Shown one piece after another: positions 45,701 through 55,108 of a stretch of DNA of 64,000 nucleotides. Below the pieces are notes generated by a model. That model saw only the letters and a program-made list of their open reading frames with translations, did no database searches and had not been told where the DNA came from. How positions within the stretch are numbered: the first letter of the stretch is position 1; the number at the start of each line of letters is the position of its first letter. The stretch is taken from assembly GCA_020635905.1 (NCBI GenBank), contig JACJYV010000006.1, forward strand, positions 682,001-746,000. The letters run 5' to 3'. Both the position numbers and the translations under genes were made by a program. Source of the DNA: Bacteroidia bacterium (GTDB lineage: Bacteria; Bacteroidota; Bacteroidia; J057; JADKCL01).

Positions 45701-48700
45701 AACCGCAGTAGTGGATCCGTTTCCGCTGGCATCCAACTGAACCGTGACATCCTGGCAAAGCGCAACCGGGGCTTCGTGGTCTTCCACCGTTACATTAAAG
45801 GTGCAGGAAGAACTGCCCACAGAGTTGGTGGCGGTTGCTGTGACTGAAGTCGAACCCAGCGGGAAGGTGCTGCCGGGATTAATCGTGTAGGTAATGGTCG
45901 AGGCCGGGATACCTACGGGGTCGGTGGCCGTGTAGGTGGCCACCCCGTCACACTGACCTGCGGTCGTATTCACGGTAATATCTGCCGGACAGACAATCGC
46001 AGGCGGTACGCCTACCACATTGATGTCAAACGAGCAGGAAGCCGTGTTGCCTGATGCATCCGTTACCGTGAAGGTATTGGTCGTGCTGCCAATCGGGAAG
46101 GTAGAACCGCTGGGCAGACCTGCGGTCTGAGCCGTGGTGGCAGGACAGTTGTCCGTACCAACCGGATTGGTGAAGGTGGCGGTAGCTCCTGCGGCACTGG
46201 TGGCGATCAGGTTTTGGGTGGGAGGACAGCTGATGGTCGGCGGAATATTATCCTGTACCGTAACTGTTGCCGTACAGGTTGAAGTGTTGGGGCTGTTGCC
46301 GTTGCTGCCACCTGCGGTGGTCACATAGGTGCGGAAGGCCAGATCGTCCAGACCTCCAACTACGTCCATTTCTCCGCCTGCGTAGGGATTGGTGCCTGCG
46401 GCATAGGAAATTCGGGTACTGGTGAAGCCCACCAGACTGATGGTATAAACCTGACCGGCTACCACCGGAATCGGGGTGCTCAGGGTAAAGGATTCAAACA
46501 CGGAATTCGTGCTGAAGGTCAGCGTCTGAGGACCGGAAAGTTGAGTTCCTCCGGTACCAGCCCCTGCGTAAATATTCAGGTTTTTGGTATTGGTAGTGGA
46601 GCTCGCATGCATGATCAGGTCGATTTGGGTCAACTGACCCGTAACACCTGCGGTGAATGACTGCCACAAGGTAGCCTTGCGGGTCGTGGTGGTCGTCTGG
46701 CTCTGATCCAGCTGCTGGCCGCCGCCACCTCCTCCACCACCGGTGGTGGAGCCGTCGGTCACAGTCAGGGTGACCGTATTGGCACCCAGGTCGCTGCAAT
46801 CAAAGCTGGTTACGTCCAGGCTCAGGCTCACGATGCCACAGGCATCGTTGGAGCCATTGTCCACGGCCTGGGCCGTGGTGCTGGCGCTGCCATTGGCGTC
46901 CAGTTGCACCGTCACATCCTGACAAATCGCAACCGGGTCAACATTATCTTCCACCCGTACATTAGCATTACAGGTACTGCTGTTGCCGTTTACATCCGTC
47001 ACGGTCAGGGTAACAGGGTTTGAACCCTGATCTGAGCATTCAAAACTGCTTGGGCTGACCGCGTAGCTTTGGATACCACAGGCGTCAGTTGAGGAATTAT
47101 CCACGTCCTGACCTGCAATGGAAACTGTTCCACCTGAACTCAGTTGCACCGTGATATCCTTACAAATTGCAACAGGTGGAGTATTGTCCTCAATGGTCAC
47201 ATTGGCGGTACAGATGGAGTAGTTATTATTCACGTCCACCACGGCGAGGGTTACCACGTTGGCACCAATGTTATTGCAATCAAATGTATTGGGAGGACTT
47301 ACCGTGATAAACTGAATGGTACAGTTATCCGTGGAGCCCCCGTCCACCTGACCGCCGGCAATGCTCACATTGCCCGTGGCATCCAGGCTCACCGTAATAT
47401 CCTGGCACAGCGCCAACGGTGGGATCTGATCCACCACCGTAACCGTGGCCGTACAATTGCTGCTGTTACCATTCACGTCAGTGACGGTCTGGGTAACGGT
47501 ATTGGGTCCGATATTGGAACAATCGAAGGATCCTTGTCCCGCACCCAGAGCCAGAGTGGCAATGCCGCAGGCGTCAGTTGATCCATTATTGACTGCACCA
47601 GCCGTGGTGGAGCCATTTCCGTTATTGTCCAGTTGCACCGTCACATCCTGACAAATGGCTACGGGAGCGATATTATCCTGTACAATTACATTCGCAGAAC
47701 AGGTGCTGACGTTGCCATTATTATCAGTTACGGTCAATACCACTGCATTTGTCCCAACATTGCCACAATTGAATGAGGTGGCGCTGAGGCTGTAGGAAGC
47801 AATTCCACAAGCATCATTGGAGCCATTATCAACTGCGTTGGCTGAGGTGGATCCATTGCCACCTGCATCCAGCTGCACGGTCACATTCTGGCAAATGGCG
47901 GCAGGCGCTTCGTGATCCTCCACCGTTATGGTAAAGGAACAGCTTGAGGTACCCACCGCATTGGTAGCCGTGGCGGTCACTGTGGTGTTGCCCAGGCTGA
48001 ATACTGAGCCGGGATTGCTGGAATAGGTGATGGTTGACGGGGGAATTCCGGCCGGATCGTTGGCGGCGAAGGTACCTGCCGCAGAGCATTGTCCGGGATC
48101 GGTATTCACGGTAAGGTTGGCCGGGCAAACGATAGCCGGAGCCACACCCACCACTTCGATGGTGAAGAAGCAGGAGGAAGTATTGCCGGAACCATCCGTG
48201 ACAGTGAAGGTGTTGGTGGTAATGCCAATCGGGAAGGTGGACCCACTCGCCAGACCTGCGGTCTGGCTGGTGCTGGCACCCGGGCAATTATCTGCCCCAA
48301 CCGGGTTGGTCCAGGTGGCAACTGCACCCGCAGCACTGGTCGCAATCAGAGACTGGCTGGACGGGCAGGTGATGGTGGGATTCTCGTTGTCCGTTACGGT
48401 AACAGTAAATGAACAGGTGCTGGCATTGCTGCATTCATCCTCAGCAGTAACTGTCACCGTGGTGGAACCCAGCGGAAAGGAGCTGCCAGAAGCCTGAGAA
48501 TAAGTCAGGTCCACATTGGAAGCACAGTTATCCGTAGCCGTTGCCGAATAGGTTGCAACCGCGCTGCACTGTCCGGTGGGAGCAGAGATAGAAAGATTGG
48601 CCGGACAGGAAACCACGGGAGGAGTATTGTCTTCCACATGAATGATCTGGGTAGCTGAAGCCGTATTTCCCGATGGATCAGTGGCGGTCCAGGTACGGGA

Positions 48701-51700
48701 AATGGTGTACTCCTGCGGGCAGGCACACAGAGTTGCCACTTCCTGAGGAGTAAGGGCACGGTCCCAGATGCGCACATCGTCCACCACACCATTGGTGCGG
48801 CGACCATCAAAATTCACCGAGCCGATCCTGACGGGCAGGTTGGTGGCCAACGGAATAATTCCAATGTTCAGTTGGGAAACGATGTTTCCGTTATGCCAGA
48901 GGGTAGCCAGGCCGGTGGACTGGTCGTAGGTGGCACCCACGCAGTTCCATTCACCGGGTACCAGTACATTGGCTGCCAGACCGGTGGTAAAGGCCAGGCT
49001 ATTGCGCACGGTAAAGCGCACAAAGAGCGTATTGGGACCAACTTGCCAGAGGTGACAGCCCCATCCGTTGGGTCCGTACTGGATGATCGGCATCTGAGCG
49101 CTTCCGTTGGTTCCGGGAATGAAACGGGCAAACATGGAGACGGAATTGGGTGCATCCAGAGGTCCACCGGTGCCATTGGGAATTTCTGCATAGAAATTAC
49201 CCGTTCCGGGGAGCTGAAGTGCAGTACCACTGAAGCCCGTTGTCCAGGTCACACCACTGGTAAGGAAGCCATTCGGACCATTTCCAAGTTCGTCAGAGAT
49301 AGAGGTGCCTGAGCCTTCGTTCATTGCATAGTACACATTGGAAACTGGCCCCTGGCTGGAAATTTCAGAAAAAGTAACCACCGCACTGCAATTGTCGGTC
49401 GCGGTTACAGAGGCAGGAGCGGGAACGGCATCGCATTCCACGGTCACGTCCGCAGGTACACCTGAAAGTACAGGAGCCTGGTTGTCGATTACCACCACAT
49501 TGAAGGTACAGCTTCCGTTATTGCCGCTGGCATCGCTGGCAGTCAGGGTAACTGCGGTGCTGCCCGTAGGAATTCCAGCGAGGGGAGACGGGCTTTGGCT
49601 GATGGAGGTAACCCCGCAATTATCAGAGGCGGAAGCTCCATTCACGGCTTCGATGTTGATGATAAATTCGGTATCGTCGCATCCGCCATCAAATTTGGGA
49701 TCGATGGAGAAATCGAGCACATCGCCACAAGCCACGGTAACCGGGATGGTAAAATTCTGGGTCGTGGTGGGGATATTGAAATACTGCCAGATTTCCACAT
49801 TATTCTTGAATACCCGTACGTGGGCGCCGTCACCGCAATTTCCATCACGGTCTTTGAATTGGAGATTAAGATTCACAGTACCGTTATAGCTGCTGGTCCA
49901 GCGACGGACGGCATGCAGCAGGTTGTCCAGATCCGGGTGACCTCCGTTGGCATCCAGTTGGGGGAAGGCGAGGGTGGAGCCGGGATTATTGTGTACAAAG
50001 CCCGTGAAGTTGGGGAGTTGCTGCCAGTTGAAGAGGCTGCCGTTGCTGTAGGATGCCTTGGCATACTGCCAGTTGCGGAAGCCCTGGGCTCCGTTGAAAT
50101 CCTGGGCAGAATTGGCCAGCTTGGTGTAGCCGGGGAAGGCAAAATCAGGCAGGGTAGCCTGACAGAAAGCATCTGCACAGAGGGTCAGGGTGGAAGGACA
50201 ATTCACTACCGGGGCTTCATTGTCAACCACGGTCACCGTAAAGGAACAATTGCTGCTGCCCACTGCGTTGGTGGCGGTGGCAAACACGTTGGTGGTTCCC
50301 ACATTGAAATTGGTTCCCGGATTTTGTGAGTAGGTAATGGTCGAGGCCGGGATACCCGCATTGTCCGTGGCGGCAAAAGTCACAGTATTACCACACTGTC
50401 CGGCGGCATTATTTACGGTAATGTTGGCCGGGCAGACAATGGAAGGCGCAACACCTGATACCTGGATGGTAAACGAACAGGAGGCGGTGTGACCTGCTCC
50501 GTCAGTTACAGTAAAGGTATTGGTGGTGGTGCCAATGGGGAAGGTGGCCCCGCTGGCCAGACCTGCGGTCTGGCTGGTGGAAGGTCCGGAACAGTTGTCT
50601 GTCCCAACCGGAGTCGTGTAGGTAGCTGCTGCACCTGCGGCGCTGGTAGCGGAGATTGACTGGTTGGCGGGACAGGTAATAGAAGGATTCTGGTTGTCAA
50701 CCACCGTAATCTGGAAGGTACAGTTGGCGGTATTTCCGTTTCCGTCGGTGGCACGCCAGGTGGTGGAGTAGGTGCCAACGGCAAGGCTGCTCCCGCTGGC
50801 AGGTCCGGTAATCCGCGCCACAGTTGCACCAGAGCAATTGTCCGTGAAGGTGGGAGTACTATAAGTAACCGTAGCAGCACAAAGTCCGCTGGCGGCATTC
50901 ACAGAAATATTGGCAGGGCAGGTAATGGTGGGATTGGTATTATCCACCACCGTCACTGAGGCGTTGCAGGTGCTGCTCAGCGTTCCGTCACTTACGGTCA
51001 GAACCACGTTGGTGGTGCCGAGAGAATACGGAGCCGCCGGGGAAACGCTGAAGGTAAGCGGATCACCATCGGGATCGCTGGAACCATTATTGAACTGCGT
51101 GGCAGCTGCGGTGCCCTGGCAGGAGCCATTGGCATTGACAGTTACGTTTTTACAAACGGCCACAGGAGGTGCGTTACAAGAGGTAACGGTTACCGTAAAA
51201 GAGCATGAAGCCTGATTTCCCGCGGCATCCTGAACCCGATAACCTACGGTAGTGGTGCCAATCTGGAAAAGGGAGCCGCTGGGCGAACCTGAGAAGATCT
51301 GGGTGGTTGCGCCCGGACAGTTATCCGTTCCCACCGGGGGGGTATAGGTAACCGTGGCCGAACAGGGATTAGAGCCCTGGTTCCCTGCAACCGTAATATT
51401 CGCAGGACAACTGATGGCGGGCAGAGTTTGATCCACCACAGTCACATCAAAGGAGCATTGGGCAGTATTCCCCGCTCCATCTGTAGCCTTATAGGTATTG
51501 GTGGTGGTGCCTTTCGGGAAAAATCCCCCTGAAGCAATTCCACTCAGCAAGGTAATGGAGGGCGTACTGCAATTATCACTGATAACCGGCGCGCTGTAAG
51601 TTACATTGGCCCCGCAGGATGTTCCAGTGGAAACGGTTATGGCCGCCGGACATGCGATATTGGGCGGAGCCTGATCTGTAACTGTAATGTTGAAGTTACA

Positions 51701-54133
51701 GAAGGTGGTTTCACCATTGACATTGGTGGCTTTATAGCAAATGGGAGTGAACCCAAGCGGGAAGTTTCCTCCGTTGACAATACCGCAGGTTTGGTGAATC
51801 CCGATTTCCATCACAAAGGGGCGGATGGCAGTGGTTTTGTTATCATTCCACAAACCTGAAGTCAGGATTTCTCCTCCGTCTTCATTGCCAGAGTTATTGG
51901 GTTCACCTGCATTCCAGTTGGTGTAGGTGGAAATGTCTCCATTACTCCACACCCAGTTTCCTTCGGTCACAATGTCGTTATAGCCAATCCAGGTGGATCC
52001 CGTGATACCAGAGGTCACAAAGGCATTTTCGCCCGCAGAACCAATGGATACCAAATCGCCACCATTGGCCACACAAAATGTTCTCGCATCATTCCAGGTA
52101 AGGCTGGTGGTGGAGCGGTAATAGTGATTCTCTCCGTACTGACCGATGTAAACAAATCCTGCCACGTCTGCTCCCTCGCAGGCATCTGCATAATTGGGCT
52201 CAGTCCAGGTAGCTGAAATCGTACAATTGGCCCCGGCAGGCAGGGTTTGGTTGGAAGGACAATTGCTGATCACCGGAGGATCGGACAAGCGGTTGAAGGA
52301 AAGTGATCCATGAGATCCTCCCACTCCTTCTGCCCAGCGGTACTCAATGGATGAGTTTCCGTCCAGGTGAACGGTGGTAAAATTATTATGCGCATCACAG
52401 CAACCAATGTGCTCAAAAATCTGAACTCCGTCCAGATAAACCCGCACATCGTCGTCGTGAGAGGGAATGCTCAGCTGATAATCTCCACAGGGGAATCCGC
52501 AACGCTTGTAAACCATGGTGTGGGTATCGACTCCGGGATCCGTTCCCTGATAAGGAAAGGGACTTGTCACATTGGCGGGCGAACAGGTATTACACCAGCG
52601 GTCGCGTGAATCCCAGCTAAGCTCATCTCCATGGACATAATAGCCCACATAGGTTGCACTGGTAAGATTAAGATCTGTTCCGTCAAAGGCGTATGCGTTC
52701 CAGGTCCAGGCCGGACAATAACAGGGATCACCCGGGGCGCTGGTACTGATGGGTACAAATTCCAGGGCTCCGTGGGAACCTCCTCCGCCTTCGGCCCAGC
52801 GGTATTCAATGGTCGTACTGCTGGTAAGGTAGCCCGTCCAGATGTTGGCATGGGCGTCACAGCAGCCCGGATTGTGGGTGAATACCTGGATTCCATCGAT
52901 GTAAACCACCACTTCGTCGTCGTGAGAGGGGATATTGAGTTGGTAGCGACCACAGGGGAAGCCCTGGCGCTTGTAAACCACTGAGTGATTATCCACCCCG
53001 GGGTCGCAACCCTGGTAACCAGAGGCCTGAGCAGGGGAGCAGGTGTTACACCAACGGTTACGGGAGTCAAAACTCAGATTTCCCTCAGTATATTTTCCCT
53101 GGTAGGGCAATACGCTGACATCCAGATTGCGGCCTGCATAAGTGTACACATTCCAGGAGCCAATCCCAAAAGGAGTGGCCGGATTGGTGAGGGTACCCTG
53201 AGAAATGGCAAGCTGGTAAGTTCCTTCATAGGAACTGTATCCACTGACCATGATATAGTAAGTCACGCCGCAGGCAGCATTCCAGCTGGCCAGTGAGGTT
53301 GTGCCCGGGCCACCGTCGTCATTGGAAGCCACACAGGAGAGGTTGCCACAGCTTCCTTCAAATATGCGGAGGTAGGTGTCGAAATCTGATCCTGCCGTAG
53401 AAGCTACGTATTGAGAACCATTGCCCACGATTTTGTGCCAGACTGCTCCGGAGTTGGCAATTGAGCTTCCGCATCCACCGTAGCCTTCAATGGTGGCCCG
53501 GTTGGTGAAGCCCGTGGCGGTTCCACCCATGGAAATACTGGTGGCGGTGGCGCAGGCATCGTTGGTGTAGTTATAAGAAAAATGACCACGGTATTCATGG
53601 TCCTGATCCACTGAAACGGGAATTCCGAAAACCGTGGTGGTCGTTCCCTGGGTAAGGTACCAGTTTACAGTAGTACCCACGTTATAATTGAAAAGGGGCA
53701 TGTTGAAGGTGTTGTCGTGGAAACAGTCGTCACCCGAAACGATGGTGGTACACAGGAACCCACAACAGGTGCTGCTGCCGTCGTACTGACAACGGTCACG
53801 GCAATCTGCGTCGTCGTCTTCCCAACTGCGGCCACGGACCTGGAGGGAAGTTACGAAGGTATTACTGCCCGTACGGGTAATGTTCCAGTTCGAAGTACAG
53901 TTCCCGTTATTGGTACATTTGTCGCAACTGACAATCTGGTCATTGGCTCCGACCAGGTTATTTCCAAACCATACGTTACGGGTATATTCCTCGTCGCCAG
54001 TTTCCCAACAAGGGCCGGAAATGCCTGCATTTTCGTAGGAAATGATCTGGGTAAGGGTATTGGTAAAGTTGAGGTTTTGTGCCCAGGCTAAGAAGGGGAC
54101 AACCGCAAGGATAAATATTAACAGCTTTCTCAT
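42785..54133 (-). CDS. 3,782-residue HYR/SprB-repeat surface protein with T9SS tail
   Basis: Signal peptide 1-19 (MRKLLIFILAVVPFLAWAQ). Then: a Cys-rich head (20-190; CDKCTNNGNC, DCRDRCQYDGSSTCC), a pre-peptidase-C-terminal-like domain (195-310; FDTYLRIFEGSCGNLSC), two tandem PA14-like units (53180-52740 and 52730-52270; SHDDEVVVYIDGIQVF, EYRWAEGGGGSHG), a HYR repeat interrupted by a C-type-lectin-like domain (52190-51790; NAGEPNNSGNED, WND), HYR repeats, the LPDF module (50180-49600), a LamG-like fold (49340-48690), the QQLDQS module (46830-46330), four 240-bp units, SprB repeats (44570-43560) and a T9SS type A tail (43040-42785). The last 2 kb or so nearly match the 16684-32826 gene. It starts 13 bases after the small gene at 54147. 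A secreted adhesin with several carbohydrate-binding-like modules is inferred. Confidence 0.93.
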   Translation of the reverse strand: MRKLLIFILAVVPFLAWAQNLNFTNTLTQIISYENAGISGPCWETGDEEYTRNVWFGNNLVGANDQIVSCDKCTNNGNCTSNWNITRTGSNTFVTSLQVRGRSWEDDDADCRDRCQYDGSSTCCGFLCTTIVSGDDCFHDNTFNMPLFNYNVGTTVNWYLTQGTTTTVFGIPVSVDQDHEYRGHFSYNYTNDACATATSISMGGTATGFTNRATIEGYGGCGSSIANSGAVWHKIVGNGSQYVASTAGSDFDTYLRIFEGSCGNLSCVASNDDGGPGTTSLASWNAACGVTYYIMVSGYSSYEGTYQLAISQGTLTNPATPFGIGSWNVYTYAGRNLDVSVLPYQGKYTEGNLSFDSRNRWCNTCSPAQASGYQGCDPGVDNHSVVYKRQGFPCGRYQLNIPSHDDEVVVYIDGIQVFTHNPGCCDAHANIWTGYLTSSTTIEYRWAEGGGGSHGALEFVPISTSAPGDPCYCPAWTWNAYAFDGTDLNLTSATYVGYYVHGDELSWDSRDRWCNTCSPANVTSPFPYQGTDPGVDTHTMVYKRCGFPCGDYQLSIPSHDDDVRVYLDGVQIFEHIGCCDAHNNFTTVHLDGNSSIEYRWAEGVGGSHGSLSFNRLSDPPVISNCPSNQTLPAGANCTISATWTEPNYADACEGADVAGFVYIGQYGENHYYRSTTSLTWNDARTFCVANGGDLVSIGSAGENAFVTSGITGSTWIGYNDIVTEGNWVWSNGDISTYTNWNAGEPNNSGNEDGGEILTSGLWNDNKTTAIRPFVMEIGIHQTCGIVNGGNFPLGFTPICYKATNVNGETTFCNFNITVTDQAPPNIACPAAITVSTGTSCGANVTYSAPVISDNCSTPSITLLSGIASGGFFPKGTTTNTYKATDGAGNTAQCSFDVTVVDQTLPAISCPANITVAGNQGSNPCSATVTYTPPVGTDNCPGATTQIFSGSPSGSLFQIGTTTVGYRVQDAAGNQASCSFTVTVTSCNAPPVAVCKNVTVNANGSCQGTAAATQFNNGSSDPDGDPLTFSVSPAAPYSLGTTNVVLTVSDGTLSSTCNASVTVVDNTNPTITCPANISVNAASGLCAATVTYSTPTFTDNCSGATVARITGPASGSSLAVGTYSTTWRATDGNGNTANCTFQITVVDNQNPSITCPANQSISATSAAGAAATYTTPVGTDNCSGPSTSQTAGLASGATFPIGTTTNTFTVTDGAGHTASCSFTIQVSGVAPSIVCPANITVNNAAGQCGNTVTFAATDNAGIPASTITYSQNPGTNFNVGTTNVFATATNAVGSSNCSFTVTVVDNEAPVVNCPSTLTLCADAFCQATLPDFAFPGYTKLANSAQDFNGAQGFRNWQYAKASYSNGSLFNWQQLPNFTGFVHNNPGSTLAFPQLDANGGHPDLDNLLHAVRRWTSSYNGTVNLNLQFKDRDGNCGDGAHVRVFKNNVEIWQYFNIPTTTQNFTIPVTVACGDVLDFSIDPKFDGGCDDTEFIINIEAVNGASASDNCGVTSISQSPSPLAGIPTGSTAVTLTASDASGNNGSCTFNVVVIDNQAPVLSGVPADVTVECDAVPAPASVTATDNCSAVVTFSEISSQGPVSNVYYAMNEGSGTSISDELGNGPNGFLTSGVTWTTGFSGTALQLPGTGNFYAEIPNGTGGPLDAPNSVSMFARFIPGTNGSAQMPIIQYGPNGWGCHLWQVGPNTLFVRFTVRNSLAFTTGLAANVLVPGEWNCVGATYDQSTGLATLWHNGNIVSQLNIGIIPLATNLPVRIGSVNFDGRRTNGVVDDVRIWDRALTPQEVATLCACPQEYTISRTWTATDPSGNTASATQIIHVEDNTPPVVSCPANLSISAPTGQCSAVATYSATATDNCASNVDLTYSQASGSSFPLGSTTVTVTAEDECSNASTCSFTVTVTDNENPTITCPSSQSLIATSAAGAVATWTNPVGADNCPGASTSQTAGLASGSTFPIGITTNTFTVTDGSGNTSSCFFTIEVVGVAPAIVCPANLTVNTDPGQCSAAGTFAANDPAGIPPSTITYSSNPGSVFSLGNTTVTATATNAVGTSSCSFTITVEDHEAPAAICQNVTVQLDAGGNGSTSANAVDNGSNDACGIASYSLSATSFNCGNVGTNAVVLTVTDNNGNVSTCSANVIVQDNIAPVAICQDVTVQLDNNGNGSTTAGAVNNGSTDACGIATLALGAGQGSFDCSNIGPNTVTQTVTDVNGNSSNCTATVTVVDQIPPLALCQDITVSLDATGNVSIAGGQVDGGSTDNCTIQFITVSPPNTFDCNNIGANVVTLAVVDVNNNYSICTANVTIEDNTPPVAICKDITVQLSSGGTVSIAGQDVDNSSTDACGIQSYAVSPSSFECSDQGSNPVTLTVTDVNGNSSTCNANVRVEDNVDPVAICQDVTVQLDANGSASTTAQAVDNGSNDACGIVSLSLDVTSFDCSDLGANTVTLTVTDGSTTGGGGGGGGQQLDQSQTTTTTRKATLWQSFTAGVTGQLTQIDLIMHASSTTNTKNLNIYAGAGTGGTQLSGPQTLTFSTNSVFESFTLSTPIPVVAGQVYTISLVGFTSTRISYAAGTNPYAGGEMDVVGGLDDLAFRTYVTTAGGSNGNSPNTSTCTATVTVQDNIPPTISCPPTQNLIATSAAGATATFTNPVGTDNCPATTAQTAGLPSGSTFPIGSTTNTFTVTDASGNTASCSFDINVVGVPPAIVCPADITVNTTAGQCDGVATYTATDPVGIPASTITYTINPGSTFPLGSTSVTATATNSVGSSSCTFNVTVEDHEAPVALCQDVTVQLDASGNGSTTAVAVDNGSSDACGIQSLVLSATSFNCGNVGANPVTLTVTDNNGNVSTCSANVQVEDNVAPVALCQDVTVQLDASGNGSTTAVAVDNGSNDACGIASLSLSQTGFNCGNVGSNPVTLTVTDNNGNISTCSANVQVEDNVAPVALCQDVTVQLDASGNGSTTAVAVDNGSNDACGIASLSLSQTGFNCGNVGSNPVTLTVTDNNGNISTCSANVQVEDNVAPVALCQDVTVQLDASGNGSTTAVAVDNGSNDACGIASLSLSQTSFNCGNVGANPVTLTVTDVNGNVSTCSASVEVEDNVPPIALCQDITINTDSTGFVAITPQQIDNGSSDNCTVASLAVNPNTFDCNDKGQNPVVLTVTDVNGNVSTCNATVTVTNDALVCSTSSPTFACGYNISCNGQTDGQATVSVTGGCLPYTYLWTDGQLTSTAINLAAGTYSVTVTDGVGDQTTCTITLTEPAQLVDGFSIPTFACGYNVSCNGASDGSIDYSLSGGCQPYTYSWTGPNGYTFSGQDPQNITAGTYNVTATDQNGCFVTNSFTLTEPALLNGSSVIPTYACGYNISCNGNSDGSIDYSMTGGCQPYSYSWSGPNGFTATSQDISNLVAGTYNVTTTDANGCSLTESFTLTQPAVMQITSLVPSVFAGGYNIGCNGGANGKITVNIAGGASCQAYTVTLSGPVSGTQTGGTPRIFTGLTAGTYTVTVTDANGCTDVSTITLTQAPPLSVDAGVDRLVILNTPFLCPTITAIPTGGVAPYSYYWFRLPSPLPFLNGQTMIDCPTTTTTYVVRIKDANSCVAFDTVVVNVIQRNAVGNPDCDTLGYKFCFYESCTDTCIRTGNLIDTLASYTILGNCLGDCDNCGPCANQGSKVAMPEEDGQGNSAASAEFLTNEPTFEAFPNPFEEKTTLRFTLPKADQVTVLVFDLRGELVATLFNGQVEANERMEVTFRPENVTEGVYVSKLVTGSGAVFYRKLILVR
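44821..45780 (-). repeat. 240-bp tandem HYR array, four units
   Basis: Units start at 44821, 45061, 45301 and 45541, exactly 240 bp apart. The two middle units differ by about three bases in 240 by my count, so they duplicated recently. Each encodes 80 residues (ALCQDVTVQLDASGNGSTTA, then DACGIASLSLSQTGFNCGNV, then STCSANVQVEDNV) with four cysteines. This is a shorter variant of the 261-bp unit in the other giants. Confidence 0.9.
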
Positions 54134-54146
54134 GATAAGGCCCTCC

Positions 54147-54857
54147 TTAGTTGGTTTTTGTGAATGTCAGTTGGTAATAAATGCGGGAACCATCCTCGTC
54201 TTCCAGGCGAAGTTGCATCTTCCCCTTGCTCATTTCCAGCACCCTGAACTGCAGAATGGGATTACAGGTTTGGCAAAGGCGGGAACGGGTCAGCATGATC
54301 TGATTTTCGGTGGTTTCAAAACCACATTCACCCTTCAGGTATTTTCCTTCACCCCATTGACTGTCGAAAGTGGAGGCCTGCAATTTCAGGATGGTGGTTT
54401 TGAGGGGCAGATCGTGGGTTGCTTCCAGGGCAAGCTGATCAGCCTGGGCGCGGGTGATGTCATCCCTCAGGATCACCCCCTGCAAATCGCTCAAAACCCA
54501 GGTGCCGCGGGCCTCCTGGGGAATATCTTTCAAAACATAATTGGCGAGTGGATTGGTGCCCTCCTCAGCTTTATATTCTTTTTTATCGGTCAGAACCAAT
54601 TCGGTGGGGCCCTCCTCCTTCGGGCGGGGTGTACCCGGATTCATGGCCTGATACTTTTCAGGATTATTCTTAATCCATTCAGATTTTAGCCGGGCATATT
54701 CATCGGGAGAGACTGAATTTTCATCAATTCCCATGAAGTTTTTCTCAGGTGCTTTCTCTCCTGAAGGGTTGGGAGCCTGGGCCATCACCTGAACAGAGAG
54801 ACCCGACAGCAGGAAAAAAATTCCTGCCAGGATGGTAAGTTGAATTGATAATTTCAT
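54147..54857 (-). CDS. small exported protein preceding the giant gene
   Basis: 236 residues. The signal peptide ends at VQVMAQ (about 27). I do not recognise the family. The middle is charged (PEYARLKSEWIKNNPEKYQA-like text, then KKEYKAEEGTNPLANYVLKD). The C-terminal half looks like a small beta-domain with CGFETTENQIMLTRSRLC and CNPILQFRVLEM, the three cysteines possibly pairing. It lies 13 bases upstream of the giant gene and is the first gene of unit A, so a role in export, folding or surface display of the giant is possible. Nothing in its sequence proves this. It has no T9SS tail or lipobox. Confidence 0.82.
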   Translation of the reverse strand: MKLSIQLTILAGIFFLLSGLSVQVMAQAPNPSGEKAPEKNFMGIDENSVSPDEYARLKSEWIKNNPEKYQAMNPGTPRPKEEGPTELVLTDKKEYKAEEGTNPLANYVLKDIPQEARGTWVLSDLQGVILRDDITRAQADQLALEATHDLPLKTTILKLQASTFDSQWGEGKYLKGECGFETTENQIMLTRSRLCQTCNPILQFRVLEMSKGKMQLRLEDEDGSRIYYQLTFTKTN

Positions 54858-55108
54858 TTTAAAATCATTTTGACCCGATTGAAGATCAGTTAAACAATGA
54901 TTTTAGGAGAATAAGGTTCTAAATCCCCTGGCTCAGGGAATAAAAAGATATAGCAATGAGGCACAAGCAGCCGGTCTGGATTTAGATCGGACGATACGAA
55001 TTAATTGGCCCCTTCTGACCTCATCAAACCCTGCCCGCGGCAGGAAAAAATTCCGGGGAAAACAGGCAAAAGAGAATTTACCTGCTTCCGTTTAGTTTCA
55101 TCTCATTC

